Shown in pieces: positions 50,741-58,975 of a DNA stretch of 64,000 nt. This DNA is from Streptomyces sp. NBC_01485. Its GTDB lineage: Bacteria; Actinomycetota; Actinomycetes; Streptomycetales; Streptomycetaceae. The notes under the pieces are model-generated. The model ran no database searches. It had not been told where the DNA came from and saw nothing but the letters and a program-made list of their open reading frames with translations. A program made the translations under genes and the position numbers. The first letter of the stretch is position 1; each line of letters opens with the position of its first letter. The stretch covers positions 5,580,001 through 5,644,000 of the forward strand of contig NZ_CP109435.1 in the NCBI RefSeq assembly GCF_036227125.1, given 5' to 3'.

Positions 50741-53059
50741 ATGTTGACTAACAACGATTCAGCGGTAGAGGCGGGGGCGGAAGCCCCGCGCCGGCGACGA
50801 CGGCCCATGCGCACCGGTCTCGTCACGGCCCTCTCTGTCGCGCTGGTCACCGGCGGCGGGCTGGTGATGATCGCCTCCAACGCGCAGGCCGACATCACCA
50901 CCGGTCTGGTGCTGAACTACAAGCTGGACGAAACCTCCGGCACGGTCGCCCACGACTCCTCGGGCCACGGCCACGACGGTACGGTCCTCGGCACCGCGAA
51001 CCTGGGCGGCGACAACGGGCTGGGCTTCAACGGCACCGACACCAGCGTCAAGCTGCCGAACAACATCATGCAGGGGCTGGACTCGATCTCGGTCGACTTC
51101 AACGTGTGGGTCGACTCCACGCAGACCACGCCGTACATGTTCTACGGGCTGGGCAACACCAGCGGCAGCAACGGCAACGGCTACCTGTTCACCACCGGAA
51201 ACGCCTTCCGGACGTCGCTGTCGCTGACCGACTACACGGCCAAGAAGGACATCCTGCCGACGGACACGACCTACGGGCTGCCGCGAGGTACGTGGGAGCA
51301 CGTGACGTACACGCAGACCGGCACCACCGGCATCATGTACGAGAACGGCGTGGAGAAGGCCCGCAACACGAACGTCACCATCACCCCGGGTGCGATCGGC
51401 GGCGGGACGACGACCGCGAACTTTATCGGCAAGTCCCTGTACTCCAACGACAAGTACTTCAAGGGCCGTATGCGGGACTTCCGCATCTACGACCACGCCC
51501 TGTCCTCGGGCGAGGTGGAGAGCCGGGCCAACGACGCGAACCTGCAGGCTGAGGAGCTGCAGGCCATGGGCACCTACAACGGTGCGCTCGATGCGTTCGA
51601 GGACCCCCAGATCGGGCCCGTCCTCATCTTCCCGTCGGACTACGCCCGGGACGTCGACGACGCGGAGCGGCCGCCGGACTGGAAGGACTCCAACGGGAAC
51701 ACCCCGACCCTGTGGCCCGCTCCCACCGGTGCGAAGAGCCAGTTCACGTTCGACCAGATCGGCACACTGCAGGCCACGGCCTACGCCACGATAAACCCGC
51801 CCGACGCGACGCCCGACGACCCGACGGACGACGACGCGCCGTACGAGGCGAAGGCCAAGTACGTCGGGATGAGCGACCGGATCGTGGTGACCACCAACGC
51901 CCCGGCCTCGGTCACCGACCCCCTGGTCAGCGCGCACCCCAACCAGATCGTGATCGACAGGACCGACGCCCTTCCCACGTCGACACCCGTGTGCAACGCG
52001 CAGGCCGGTGTCACCACCGGTCTGGTGGTGGACTACAAGCTGGACGAGACGGACGGCACGGCCGCCCACGACTACTCGGGCAACGGCCGCGACGGCACGG
52101 TCCTCGGTACCGCCGACCTGGGCGGTGACGAAGGAGTGGGCTTCAACGGCACCGACACCGCCGTCAAGCTGCCGAACAACGTCATGGCAGGGCTGAACTC
52201 CATCACGGTCGACTTCGACGTGAAGGTCGACGCCACCCAGGGCACGCCGTACATGTTCTACGGGCTGGGCAACACCAGCGGCAGCAACGGCAACGGCTAC
52301 CTGTTCACCACGGGTACCGCTTTCCGGACCTCGCTGTCGATGACCGACTACACGGCCAAGCAGGACGTCAAGCCGACGGACACGACGTACGGCCTGGCAC
52401 GCGGCGTGTGGAAGCACGTGACGTACACGCAGACCGGCCACACCGGCATCATGTACGAGAACGGCGTGGAGAAGGCCCGCAACACGAACGTCACCATCAC
52501 CCCCGGTGCGATCGGCGGCGGGACGACGACCGCGAACTTCATCGGCAAGTCCCTGTACTCCAACGACCAGTACTTCAAGGGCCGGATGCGCGACTTCCGC
52601 ATCTACGACCGCGCCCTGACCCCGGTCGAGGTCCTGGACCGCGCCGACAACCCCGACACGAAGTGGGAGCAGGTGCAGGCCCTGGCCGACAACAACTGCG
52701 CACTCGCCTACTTCGAGGACCCGGTCATCGGTCCGGTGATCATCTTCCCGTCGGACTACGCGGGAGACATCAACAACCTGGCGACGCCGGACGGCTGGAC
52801 CGACCACGCCGAGGTCGCCCCGACGACCTGGCCCACCGTCACCACCGCGAAGAGCGACACCTTCACCGCCGCCCAGATCAAGGAGGTCACTGACGACATC
52901 AACGCGGCGGTCGCGCCCTACGCCGACGGAACCTACAGCGTGCTCATCGGCTACGACGGGATGAGCGACCGGATCGTGGTCACCACCAACGCCCCGGCCT
53001 CCGTCACGGACCCGCTGCTCGCAGCACACCCCAACATGATCACCATCCAGCAGGCGTGA
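50741..53059 (+). CDS. Secreted double-LamG protein 1
   Basis: 772 residues from the ATG at 50741 (GAAAGG site). A long N-terminal arm with R-R-R-R-R-P (residues 18-22) precedes the signal helix 'TGLVTALSVALVTGGGLVMI'; cleavage near AQA-D (residue 50). Then LamG-1 (51 to about 262; 'DITTGLVLNYKLDETSGTVA', 'YFKGRMRDFRIYDHALSSGE'), an unrecognised module of about 130 residues ('LQAEELQAMGTYNGALDAFE', 'VGMSDRIVVTTNAPASVTDP'), LamG-2, and a second copy of the module, ending MITIQQA. Probably a secreted carbohydrate-binding adhesin. Arm and signal are shared with the other two proteins. Confidence 0.88.
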   Translation: MLTNNDSAVEAGAEAPRRRRRPMRTGLVTALSVALVTGGGLVMIASNAQADITTGLVLNYKLDETSGTVAHDSSGHGHDGTVLGTANLGGDNGLGFNGTDTSVKLPNNIMQGLDSISVDFNVWVDSTQTTPYMFYGLGNTSGSNGNGYLFTTGNAFRTSLSLTDYTAKKDILPTDTTYGLPRGTWEHVTYTQTGTTGIMYENGVEKARNTNVTITPGAIGGGTTTANFIGKSLYSNDKYFKGRMRDFRIYDHALSSGEVESRANDANLQAEELQAMGTYNGALDAFEDPQIGPVLIFPSDYARDVDDAERPPDWKDSNGNTPTLWPAPTGAKSQFTFDQIGTLQATAYATINPPDATPDDPTDDDAPYEAKAKYVGMSDRIVVTTNAPASVTDPLVSAHPNQIVIDRTDALPTSTPVCNAQAGVTTGLVVDYKLDETDGTAAHDYSGNGRDGTVLGTADLGGDEGVGFNGTDTAVKLPNNVMAGLNSITVDFDVKVDATQGTPYMFYGLGNTSGSNGNGYLFTTGTAFRTSLSMTDYTAKQDVKPTDTTYGLARGVWKHVTYTQTGHTGIMYENGVEKARNTNVTITPGAIGGGTTTANFIGKSLYSNDQYFKGRMRDFRIYDRALTPVEVLDRADNPDTKWEQVQALADNNCALAYFEDPVIGPVIIFPSDYAGDINNLATPDGWTDHAEVAPTTWPTVTTAKSDTFTAAQIKEVTDDINAAVAPYADGTYSVLIGYDGMSDRIVVTTNAPASVTDPLLAAHPNMITIQQA

Positions 53060-53091
53060 CCTGACAGACATCAGGACCGACTGAGTTCAGA

Positions 53092-53121
53092 GCGGGGCCC
53101 GGGTCACCACCCGGGCCCCGC
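53092..53121 (+). terminator. Terminator of LamG unit 1
   Basis: Perfect 13-bp stem: GCGGGGCCCGGGT / ACCCGGGCCCCGC with a four-base loop, 32 bases after the stop. Near-identical hairpins end the other two units. Probably also serves the convergent DUF397 gene. Confidence 0.85.
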
Positions 53122-53129
53122 CCTGACGT

Positions 53130-53372
53130 TCACATCGCGGCGTACGTGACGAAGACACCCCAGGACACGGCGGAGAGCGCCAACCGCGGACCTCCGGGGT
53201 TCTTGGAGTCACGGACGTGGACGGTGTGGGGGCAGGTGGAGACTTCGAGGCACTCGCCACCCTCACCGCTGCTGTACGTCGACTTACGCCAGGTGTAGGC
53301 GGCTTCCAGACACTCGCCGCCTTCGCCGTCGCTGTAGCTGGACTTGAACCAGATGAGTTCCTCGTAGCTCAT
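53130..53372 (-). CDS. DUF397 protein with duplicated N-terminal motif (AbaA/WhiJ triad)
   Basis: 80 residues. DUF397 normally has one 'WxKSSYSxGxGGxCLEV' motif; here it occurs twice ('WFKSSYSDGEGGECLEAA' at 8-25 and 'WRKSTYSSGEGGECLEVS' at 28-45), followed by 'VHVRDSKNPGGPRLALS' and the usual W-G-V-F end. Small partner of WhiJ-like HTH proteins in Streptomyces. Start overlaps the stop of the HTH gene (ATGA). Confidence 0.92.
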   Translation of the reverse strand: MSYEELIWFKSSYSDGEGGECLEAAYTWRKSTYSSGEGGECLEVSTCPHTVHVRDSKNPGGPRLALSAVSWGVFVTYAAM

Positions 53373-54235
53373 TGCTCCTCCAGCTTCATCTCGATCACCG
53401 CCCGGGAATCCTCAGGCGAGAGAGCCACCGCCCGCATGATCCCATAGCGGTCGGCGATCGTTCGCACCTCTTGGAGGTCGGTGATCAATCGCGGGTAGCC
53501 CTGGACTTCCGTGTACGCAACCTGCGGGTGCTTCTTGGGAGTTAGGAGGTTGAACGCGCCGCCCATGTTGGGGTGGTTCTCGATCCTGGTCGGCATCACC
53601 TGGATTTCCACGTTCCTCAGGTCGCCGATGCGCAGCAACTGCTTCAACTGCTCCTCGCGCACGGCCCGGCCGCCGATGGGCCGGTCGAGTACGACCTCTT
53701 CGAGTACGTAACTGACGGTTGGGGAAGGCCAACGATCCAGGACCTGTTGGCGTGCGAGCCGGTCGGCCACCCGCTTCTCGATGGTCTCCTCGTCGAGCAG
53801 CGGCCGTCGGCGGGAGAACATGGCCCACGCATAGTCCTTGGTCTGCAACAGGCCCGGCACACCCTGGTTGGCGTAGAAGTGCAGCTCAACGGCCTCCGCC
53901 TCCAGCGCCGCGTAACTCCGGTACCACTCGGGGTGCCGCGTCCTCACCCGAGCCATCGCCTTGCGGACCTCGGGGATCGCGTCGGTGAGCAACCCGTCCG
54001 CGTCGAGCAGCCCGTCCGCCTGCTCCAGCACCTCGGGCCGGATGATCCGTACGCCCCGCTCCATCGCGGAGACGGCGTCAGGCCCGTACCTGATGAGCAC
54101 CCCGAACTCCTTCTGGGTGAGCCCCTTCCGCTCCCGCAGCCGCTTCAGCATCTTGCCCAGTGCCGTGAACAGCCCTGTCGTACCGTCGGCTTCCGCCGGC
54201 GTCTCCGGCTTCCGCTCGCGTTCTTCCGTCGTCAT
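53369..54235 (-). CDS. WhiJ-like XRE regulator with DUF5753 C-terminal domain
   Basis: 288 residues. N-terminal XRE HTH ('LKRLRERKGLTQKEFGVLIR'), then the DUF5753 domain ('ELHFYANQGVPGLLQTKDYA', 'IGDLRNVEIQVMPTRIENHP'). Such proteins act with DUF397 and an HATPase protein in the WhiJ/AbaA-type regulatory triads that affect development and secondary metabolism; also called Scr1-like antitoxin regulators. The divergent HATPase gene starts 135 bases away. Confidence 0.93.
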   Translation of the reverse strand: MTTEERERKPETPAEADGTTGLFTALGKMLKRLRERKGLTQKEFGVLIRYGPDAVSAMERGVRIIRPEVLEQADGLLDADGLLTDAIPEVRKAMARVRTRHPEWYRSYAALEAEAVELHFYANQGVPGLLQTKDYAWAMFSRRRPLLDEETIEKRVADRLARQQVLDRWPSPTVSYVLEEVVLDRPIGGRAVREEQLKQLLRIGDLRNVEIQVMPTRIENHPNMGGAFNLLTPKKHPQVAYTEVQGYPRLITDLQEVRTIADRYGIMRAVALSPEDSRAVIEMKLEEQ

Positions 54236-54369
54236 GTGACTCCACCGCCTTCACGCCCTTGTGGTCACGGTCGACGACCCGTACAGCCGCCCCGCCGCAG
54301 CCGTACGGCTACGCAGAGTCGTCAAGTCGTCCCTGGTCAGGGTAGATACAACCGGCCACGCTGAGTCAG

Positions 54370-54804
54370 GTGAACTCCGAAATCTCCACCCAGATCTCCA
54401 CCCCCCTCGGTGAACTGACCCTGCGCTTCAGTTCCACCCCGCGCGGTGCCCGGCTGGCCCGCCGCTTCACCGCGCAGCAGCTCACGGACTGGGGATACCC
54501 GCACGACGGCGAGGCCAACTACACCGCGCGGCACGTCGTCGCGGAGCTGGCCGCGAACGCCGTCACCCACGGACGCGTGCCCGGCCGGGACTTCGAGCTG
54601 CGGCTGCTGCTCCTCCCGGAGGGCACGCTGCGTATCGAGGTGAGTGACACGCGCGGGGACCGGCAACTGCGGATCGTCACGAACCCGGAGGAGGAGGGCG
54701 GCCGGGGCCTGGTCCTCGTCTGGGTCCTGTCCCGCACATGGGGCGTCACGGAGCGGCCGGTCGGCAAGACCGTCTGGGCCGAACTACCGCTCGAGCAGGG
54801 GTAG
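54370..54804 (+). CDS. RsbW/SpoIIAB-like HATPase protein of the triad
   Basis: 144 residues from the GTG at 54370. Anti-sigma-factor-type kinase fold with N box 'VVAELAANAVTHGRVPG', G1-like 'EVSDTRGDR' and G2-like 'NPEEEGGRGLVLVWVLS'. Third member of the WhiJ/AbaA-type triad. It may lack full kinase activity, as is common in this group. Confidence 0.92.
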   Translation: MNSEISTQISTPLGELTLRFSSTPRGARLARRFTAQQLTDWGYPHDGEANYTARHVVAELAANAVTHGRVPGRDFELRLLLLPEGTLRIEVSDTRGDRQLRIVTNPEEEGGRGLVLVWVLSRTWGVTERPVGKTVWAELPLEQG

Positions 54805-54866
54805 TACCCGGTCCGCCGCCGGCTTCGGGGTGTGAAGCGGCAGCCTCCCGTGGCGACGTTCAGGCG

Positions 54867-55000
54867 TAAAGCCCGCATAAAACCCCGTAGGAATACCCAT
54901 GGTCCGGGGGTGACCCCCGCGCTGACCCTTAGAGGTGGATAGCAGAGGTGGCGTACATGCCAAGCGGGTGCCATCAAGGCTCCCGTCACCGGTGAGGGCA
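54867..55000. repeat. Leader element, copy B
   Basis: Upstream of ADP-ribosyltransferase 1. It has the hairpin CGGGGG-TGA-CCCCCG and the same second block. Between the element and the ATG at 55060 are 59 bases including GGAGG. Confidence 0.9.
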
Positions 55001-55059
55001 CCCTTCACCCTCGCGTACCCCCGGTACTCTCCCGCGCCCCGACTCAGCCCGGAGGACAC

Positions 55060-56091
55060 ATGTTCAAGCGAACCGCAGTGTACGTACGTGGAAAGACGAG
55101 AACAAGGAGAGGGAAAACCGCCTTCGGGGCGCTCTTCGCGATTATCTTCGCGACGGTGTTCGCCCAGATCCTGATGATCACGCCGGCGCAGGCCGCCGGG
55201 GTCACTGACTGCCCGGGAGGCTCCTATTCAGGTAAGGGCTCATCGAGCTGTTCCAACCTGCGCAACAAGAACACGAAGAACCAGAGGGCTTTTCCCCAGT
55301 TCGTGTATCGCGGAGACTCCCGCGAGCCGTACGACATCTTGCGGAACGGCTTCTACTCGCGGGGGCGAAATGACGACCTGGTGCAACATATCCAGGGCGA
55401 CAAGGCGTACAACAGCAACTATATTTCGACGTCGGGCTCGCTGAGCCTGTCGGAGACGTTCGCGAAGAGCCAGGGAATGCGCAATCTGGATACCGCGATA
55501 AGGAAACCGGGCTGCTCGACGGGGAGAATGAAGTGGTACGCGGCCATACCGCTCGTGGGCCCGTACCTGCTGAGTGAATGCGTTGACGACAAGGTGTCGG
55601 CGTACACCTTCGTCTATGTGATCGACACTCATTTCGCGAAGAACGCGGACTACGTGCCCGATCAGATCCGAGGGAACAAGGCTCTCTACAACCAGTACAA
55701 GAGCCAGGACGAGTGGGCTTACGTCCGCCGAATTTCCCCCGATGCGATCGTGGGCGTCCGCATGTACAAGATGACGGCCAGGGTCACACGTCAAGGCACG
55801 CTGGACCTGCGAACCCTCACGTTCAAGTACGACAAGTTCTACGCGAGCAAGATGCACCTGGACGTGGTGACGATGTCGAATTATCACCCCTACGATCCGG
55901 TGAACGATGCGGTTGCCCAATGGAACTACTATTCGGACCTGCACACTCCGAATGTTCCCACGAGGGAGTTCAGCCCGACTTGTCCGTCGCTGTTGGCGTG
56001 CAGGGGAATCGTAGATGCGAGCGAAATAACGGTAACGAATACGGTGTCGTCATCGACGCGTCGCAAGTTGTTTATCGGGGCACCAGCCTGA
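55060..56091 (+). CDS. Secreted ADP-ribosyltransferase 1 (cholera/pertussis A-subunit type)
   Basis: 343 residues. A basic head and signal helix are cleaved near AQA-A (about residue 46). Catalytic signature: Arg84 in 'FVYRGDSREPYDILRNGF' (the DSRxP motif of cholera, LT and pertussis S1), S-T-S at 123-125 in 'SNYISTSGSLSLSETFAKSQ', and Gln216-Asp-Glu218 (Q-x-E) in 'QYKSQDEWAYVRRISPDAI'. All three R-S-E elements are intact. Cysteines at 51/64 and 152/174 could form disulfides. Codon usage is less G/C-biased than in neighbours, so it may be acquired. Expected to modify a target outside the producer; target unknown. Confidence 0.88.
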   Translation: MFKRTAVYVRGKTRTRRGKTAFGALFAIIFATVFAQILMITPAQAAGVTDCPGGSYSGKGSSSCSNLRNKNTKNQRAFPQFVYRGDSREPYDILRNGFYSRGRNDDLVQHIQGDKAYNSNYISTSGSLSLSETFAKSQGMRNLDTAIRKPGCSTGRMKWYAAIPLVGPYLLSECVDDKVSAYTFVYVIDTHFAKNADYVPDQIRGNKALYNQYKSQDEWAYVRRISPDAIVGVRMYKMTARVTRQGTLDLRTLTFKYDKFYASKMHLDVVTMSNYHPYDPVNDAVAQWNYYSDLHTPNVPTREFSPTCPSLLACRGIVDASEITVTNTVSSSTRRKLFIGAPA

Positions 56092-56185
56092 GATTGATCG
56101 CGAAAGCGTCACCCCGCACCGGCGGAACCCACCAGAGAAGTAACCGGAAAAGCGAGACGAATCTCCCCGTCATGAAAGGCAGCAC

Positions 56186-58456
56186 ATGTTGAGAACCAAC
56201 GATCCAGGGGCGGAGGTCCCGGCGGACGCCCCGCGCCGGCGACGACGGCCGATGCGCAAGGGTCTTGTCACCGCTCTCTCCCTCGCACTGGTCGTCGGCG
56301 GCGGGCTGCTGACGACCGCCTCCACCGCGCAGGCCGACATCACCACCGGTCTGGTGCTGGACTACAACCTGGACGAGACCTCCGGCACGGTCGTCCACGA
56401 CTCCTCGGGCAACGGCCGCGACGGTACGGTCCTCGGCACCACGAGCTGGGGCGGTACCGAGGGTCTGACCTTCAACGGCACGAACACCTACGTCAAGGTG
56501 CCGGACAACATCATGGCCGGCCTGTCGTCGATCACCGTCTCGTACGACGTGTGGATCGACCCGGCCCTGTCCGGCAACTACTTCACCTACGGGTTCGGCA
56601 ACAGCAGTTCGGGCTACGGCAACGGTTACCTGTTCAACACGGGGAACGCGCTGCACGCCTCGATCACGGCGAGTGACTACCTGCACGAGCAGAAGACCGG
56701 CCAGGCCACAGCCCTGGCCCGTGGCGCGTGGAAGCAGGTGACCTACACCCAGACGGGCACCACCGGCATCATGTACCTGGACGGTGTGGAGGTGGCGCGC
56801 AACACCGCGGTGACGGTCACCCCCGGCTCGATCGGCGGCGGGGTGACGACCGCCGACTACATCGGCCGCTCGCTCTTCTCGGCGGACAGCTACTTCAAGG
56901 GCAAGATGCGGGACTTCCGCGTCTACAACCGGGCCCTGTCATCGGGCGAGGTGGTGAACCGGGACAACGACGCGAACCTGCAGTGGCAGGAACTGCAGGC
57001 CATGGCCGAGTACAACGGTGCGCTCACGGTGTTCGAGGACCCCAAGATCGGGCCGGTCATCATCTTCCCGTCGGACTACACGGGGAACGTCAACGACGTA
57101 GAGCCGCCGCCGGACTGGAAGGACTCCGCCGGGCACACCCCGACGATGTGGCCCTCGCCGACCACCGCGAAGAGCCAGTTGTTCACGTCCGATCAGATCG
57201 CGGACGTGCAGACCGTGCTCTATGACGCGATACAGCCCGACGGTGACATGACGTACACCCTGGGCGTCCACTACGACGGGATGAGCGACCGGATCGTGGT
57301 GCAGACCAACGCTCCGTCATCGGTCACCGACCCGCTGGTCAGCGCGTACCCGGGCCAGCTCACGCTCGACACGTCCACGGTGCTTCCCGCGTCGGCCCCC
57401 GCGTGCACTCCGGCGCAGGCCGGCGTCACCAAGGGTCTGGTGGTGGACTACAAGCTGGACGAAACAGTCGGCACCAACGTCCACGACTCCTCGGGCAACG
57501 GCAACGACGGCCAGGTCGTCGGCACCGCCGACCTGGGCGGTGACAACGGGCTGGGCTTCAACGGCACCGACACCGCCGTCAGGCTCCCGAACAACGTCAT
57601 GACGGGGATGAACTCGATCACGGTCGACTTCGACGTGCAGATCGACTCGACCCAGGGCGCGCCGTACATGTTCTACGGGCTGGGCAACACCAGCGGCAGC
57701 ATGGGCAACGGCTATCTGTTCACCACCGGCACCGCCTTCCGGACGTCCCTGTCGATGACCGACTACACGGCCAAGCAGGACGTCAAGCCGACGGACACGA
57801 CGTACGGCCTGGCGCGCGGTGTGTGGAAGCACGTGACGTACACGCAGACCGGTACCACCGGGATCCTGTACGAGAACGGCGTGGAGAAGGCCCGCAACAC
57901 GAACGTCACCATCACCCCGGGTGCGATCGGCGGCGGGACGACGACCGCGAACTTCATCGGCAAGTCCCTGTACTCCAACGACCAGTACTTCAAGGGCCGG
58001 ATGCGGGACTTCCGCGTCTACGACCGCGCCCTGTCCCCGGTCGAGGTCGCGGACCGTGCCGACAACCCCGACACGAAGTGGGAGCAGATACAGGCCCTGG
58101 CCGACCACAACTGCGCGCTCGCCTACTTCGAGGACCCGGTCATCGGCCCGGTGATCATCTTCCCGAAGGACTACGAGGGAGACATCAACGACCTGCAGAC
58201 GCCGCTCGACTGGACCGACCACGACGGGGTGGCACCGACCACCTGGCCCACCGTCACCACGGCGAAGAGCCAGATGTTCACCGCCGCCGACATCAAGGAG
58301 GCCATCGCGGCGGCCTACGCGAAGATCGCGCCCGACCTCTCCGACACGTACAACGTGACGGTCGGCTACGACGGGATGAGCGACCGGGTACTGGTGACCA
58401 CCGACGCCCCGGCCTCGGTCACGGACTCACTGGTGACCGACTTCCCCGCCAGCTAG
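56186..58456 (+). CDS. Secreted double-LamG protein 2
   Basis: 756 residues, 94 bases downstream of ADP-ribosyltransferase 1, so probably cotranscribed. Same architecture as protein 1: basic arm, signal peptide, LamG-1 ('DITTGLVLDYNLDETSGTVV', with 'NYFTYGFGNSSSGYGNGYLF'), module, LamG-2, module. The TAG at 58454 comes six codons before the ending used in protein 1: past it the frame reads I-T-I-K-Q-P and then a TGA at 58475. The same early TAG is in protein 3. Confidence 0.9.
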   Translation: MLRTNDPGAEVPADAPRRRRRPMRKGLVTALSLALVVGGGLLTTASTAQADITTGLVLDYNLDETSGTVVHDSSGNGRDGTVLGTTSWGGTEGLTFNGTNTYVKVPDNIMAGLSSITVSYDVWIDPALSGNYFTYGFGNSSSGYGNGYLFNTGNALHASITASDYLHEQKTGQATALARGAWKQVTYTQTGTTGIMYLDGVEVARNTAVTVTPGSIGGGVTTADYIGRSLFSADSYFKGKMRDFRVYNRALSSGEVVNRDNDANLQWQELQAMAEYNGALTVFEDPKIGPVIIFPSDYTGNVNDVEPPPDWKDSAGHTPTMWPSPTTAKSQLFTSDQIADVQTVLYDAIQPDGDMTYTLGVHYDGMSDRIVVQTNAPSSVTDPLVSAYPGQLTLDTSTVLPASAPACTPAQAGVTKGLVVDYKLDETVGTNVHDSSGNGNDGQVVGTADLGGDNGLGFNGTDTAVRLPNNVMTGMNSITVDFDVQIDSTQGAPYMFYGLGNTSGSMGNGYLFTTGTAFRTSLSMTDYTAKQDVKPTDTTYGLARGVWKHVTYTQTGTTGILYENGVEKARNTNVTITPGAIGGGTTTANFIGKSLYSNDQYFKGRMRDFRVYDRALSPVEVADRADNPDTKWEQIQALADHNCALAYFEDPVIGPVIIFPKDYEGDINDLQTPLDWTDHDGVAPTTWPTVTTAKSQMFTAADIKEAIAAAYAKIAPDLSDTYNVTVGYDGMSDRVLVTTDAPASVTDSLVTDFPAS

Positions 58457-58518
58457 ATCACCATCAAGCAGCCCTGACCTGACAGACGATCAGGACCGGC
58501 TGAGCTCAGATCAGATCA

Positions 58519-58553
58519 GGGCGGGGCCCGGGTTTCCTACCCGGGCCCCGCCC
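58519..58553 (+). terminator. Terminator of LamG unit 2
   Basis: Perfect 15-bp stem GGGCGGGGCCCGGGT / ACCCGGGCCCCGCCC with a five-base loop. Confidence 0.85.
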
Positions 58554-58561
58554 CGACGTTC

Positions 58562-58764
58562 ACTTCGCCGCGTACGGGACGAAGACACCCCAGGACGCGG
58601 CGGAGAGGGTCAACCGCGGACCTCCGGGGTTCTTGGAGTCACGGACGTGCACGGCGCAGAAGTTTCAGCATCTTGCCGAGCGCGGTGAACAGCCGCGTCG
58701 TCCCGTCGAGTTCGGCTGCCGCTCCTCCCGGAGGAGGAGGGCGGCCGGGGCCTGGCCATCGTCT
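58562..58764. pseudogene. Collapsed copy of the WhiJ/AbaA-type triad
   Basis: Three fragments lie side by side. On the minus strand, the last 30 codons of a DUF397 gene ('VHVRDSKNPGGPRLTLSAAS') at 58562-58651, then about 17 codons of the XRE gene ('TTRLFTALGKMLKLLR') at about 58650-58710. On the plus strand, about 15 codons of the HATPase gene ('LPEEEGGRGLAIVW', about 58720-58764). Each matches the intact triad at 53130-54804 in sequence and order, so this is a duplicated triad with internal deletions. Confidence 0.85.
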
Positions 58765-58782
58765 GGTGGCGACGCCCAGGCG

Positions 58783-58915
58783 TAAGGCTCCCGTAAATAC
58801 CCGTAGGAATACCCATGGTCCGGGGGAGACCCCCGCCCTGACCCTTAGAGGTGGATAGCAGAGGTGGCGTACATGCCAAGCGGGTGCCATCAAGGCTCCC
58901 GTCACCGGTGAGGGC
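58783..58915. repeat. Leader element, copy C
   Basis: Upstream of ADP-ribosyltransferase 2. Nearly identical to copy B; the hairpin loop is AGA instead of TGA while the six-base stem is unchanged. Confidence 0.9.
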
Positions 58916-58975
58916 ACCCTTCACCCTCGCGTACCCCGGTACTCTCCCGCGCCCCGACTCAGCTCCGGAGGACTC

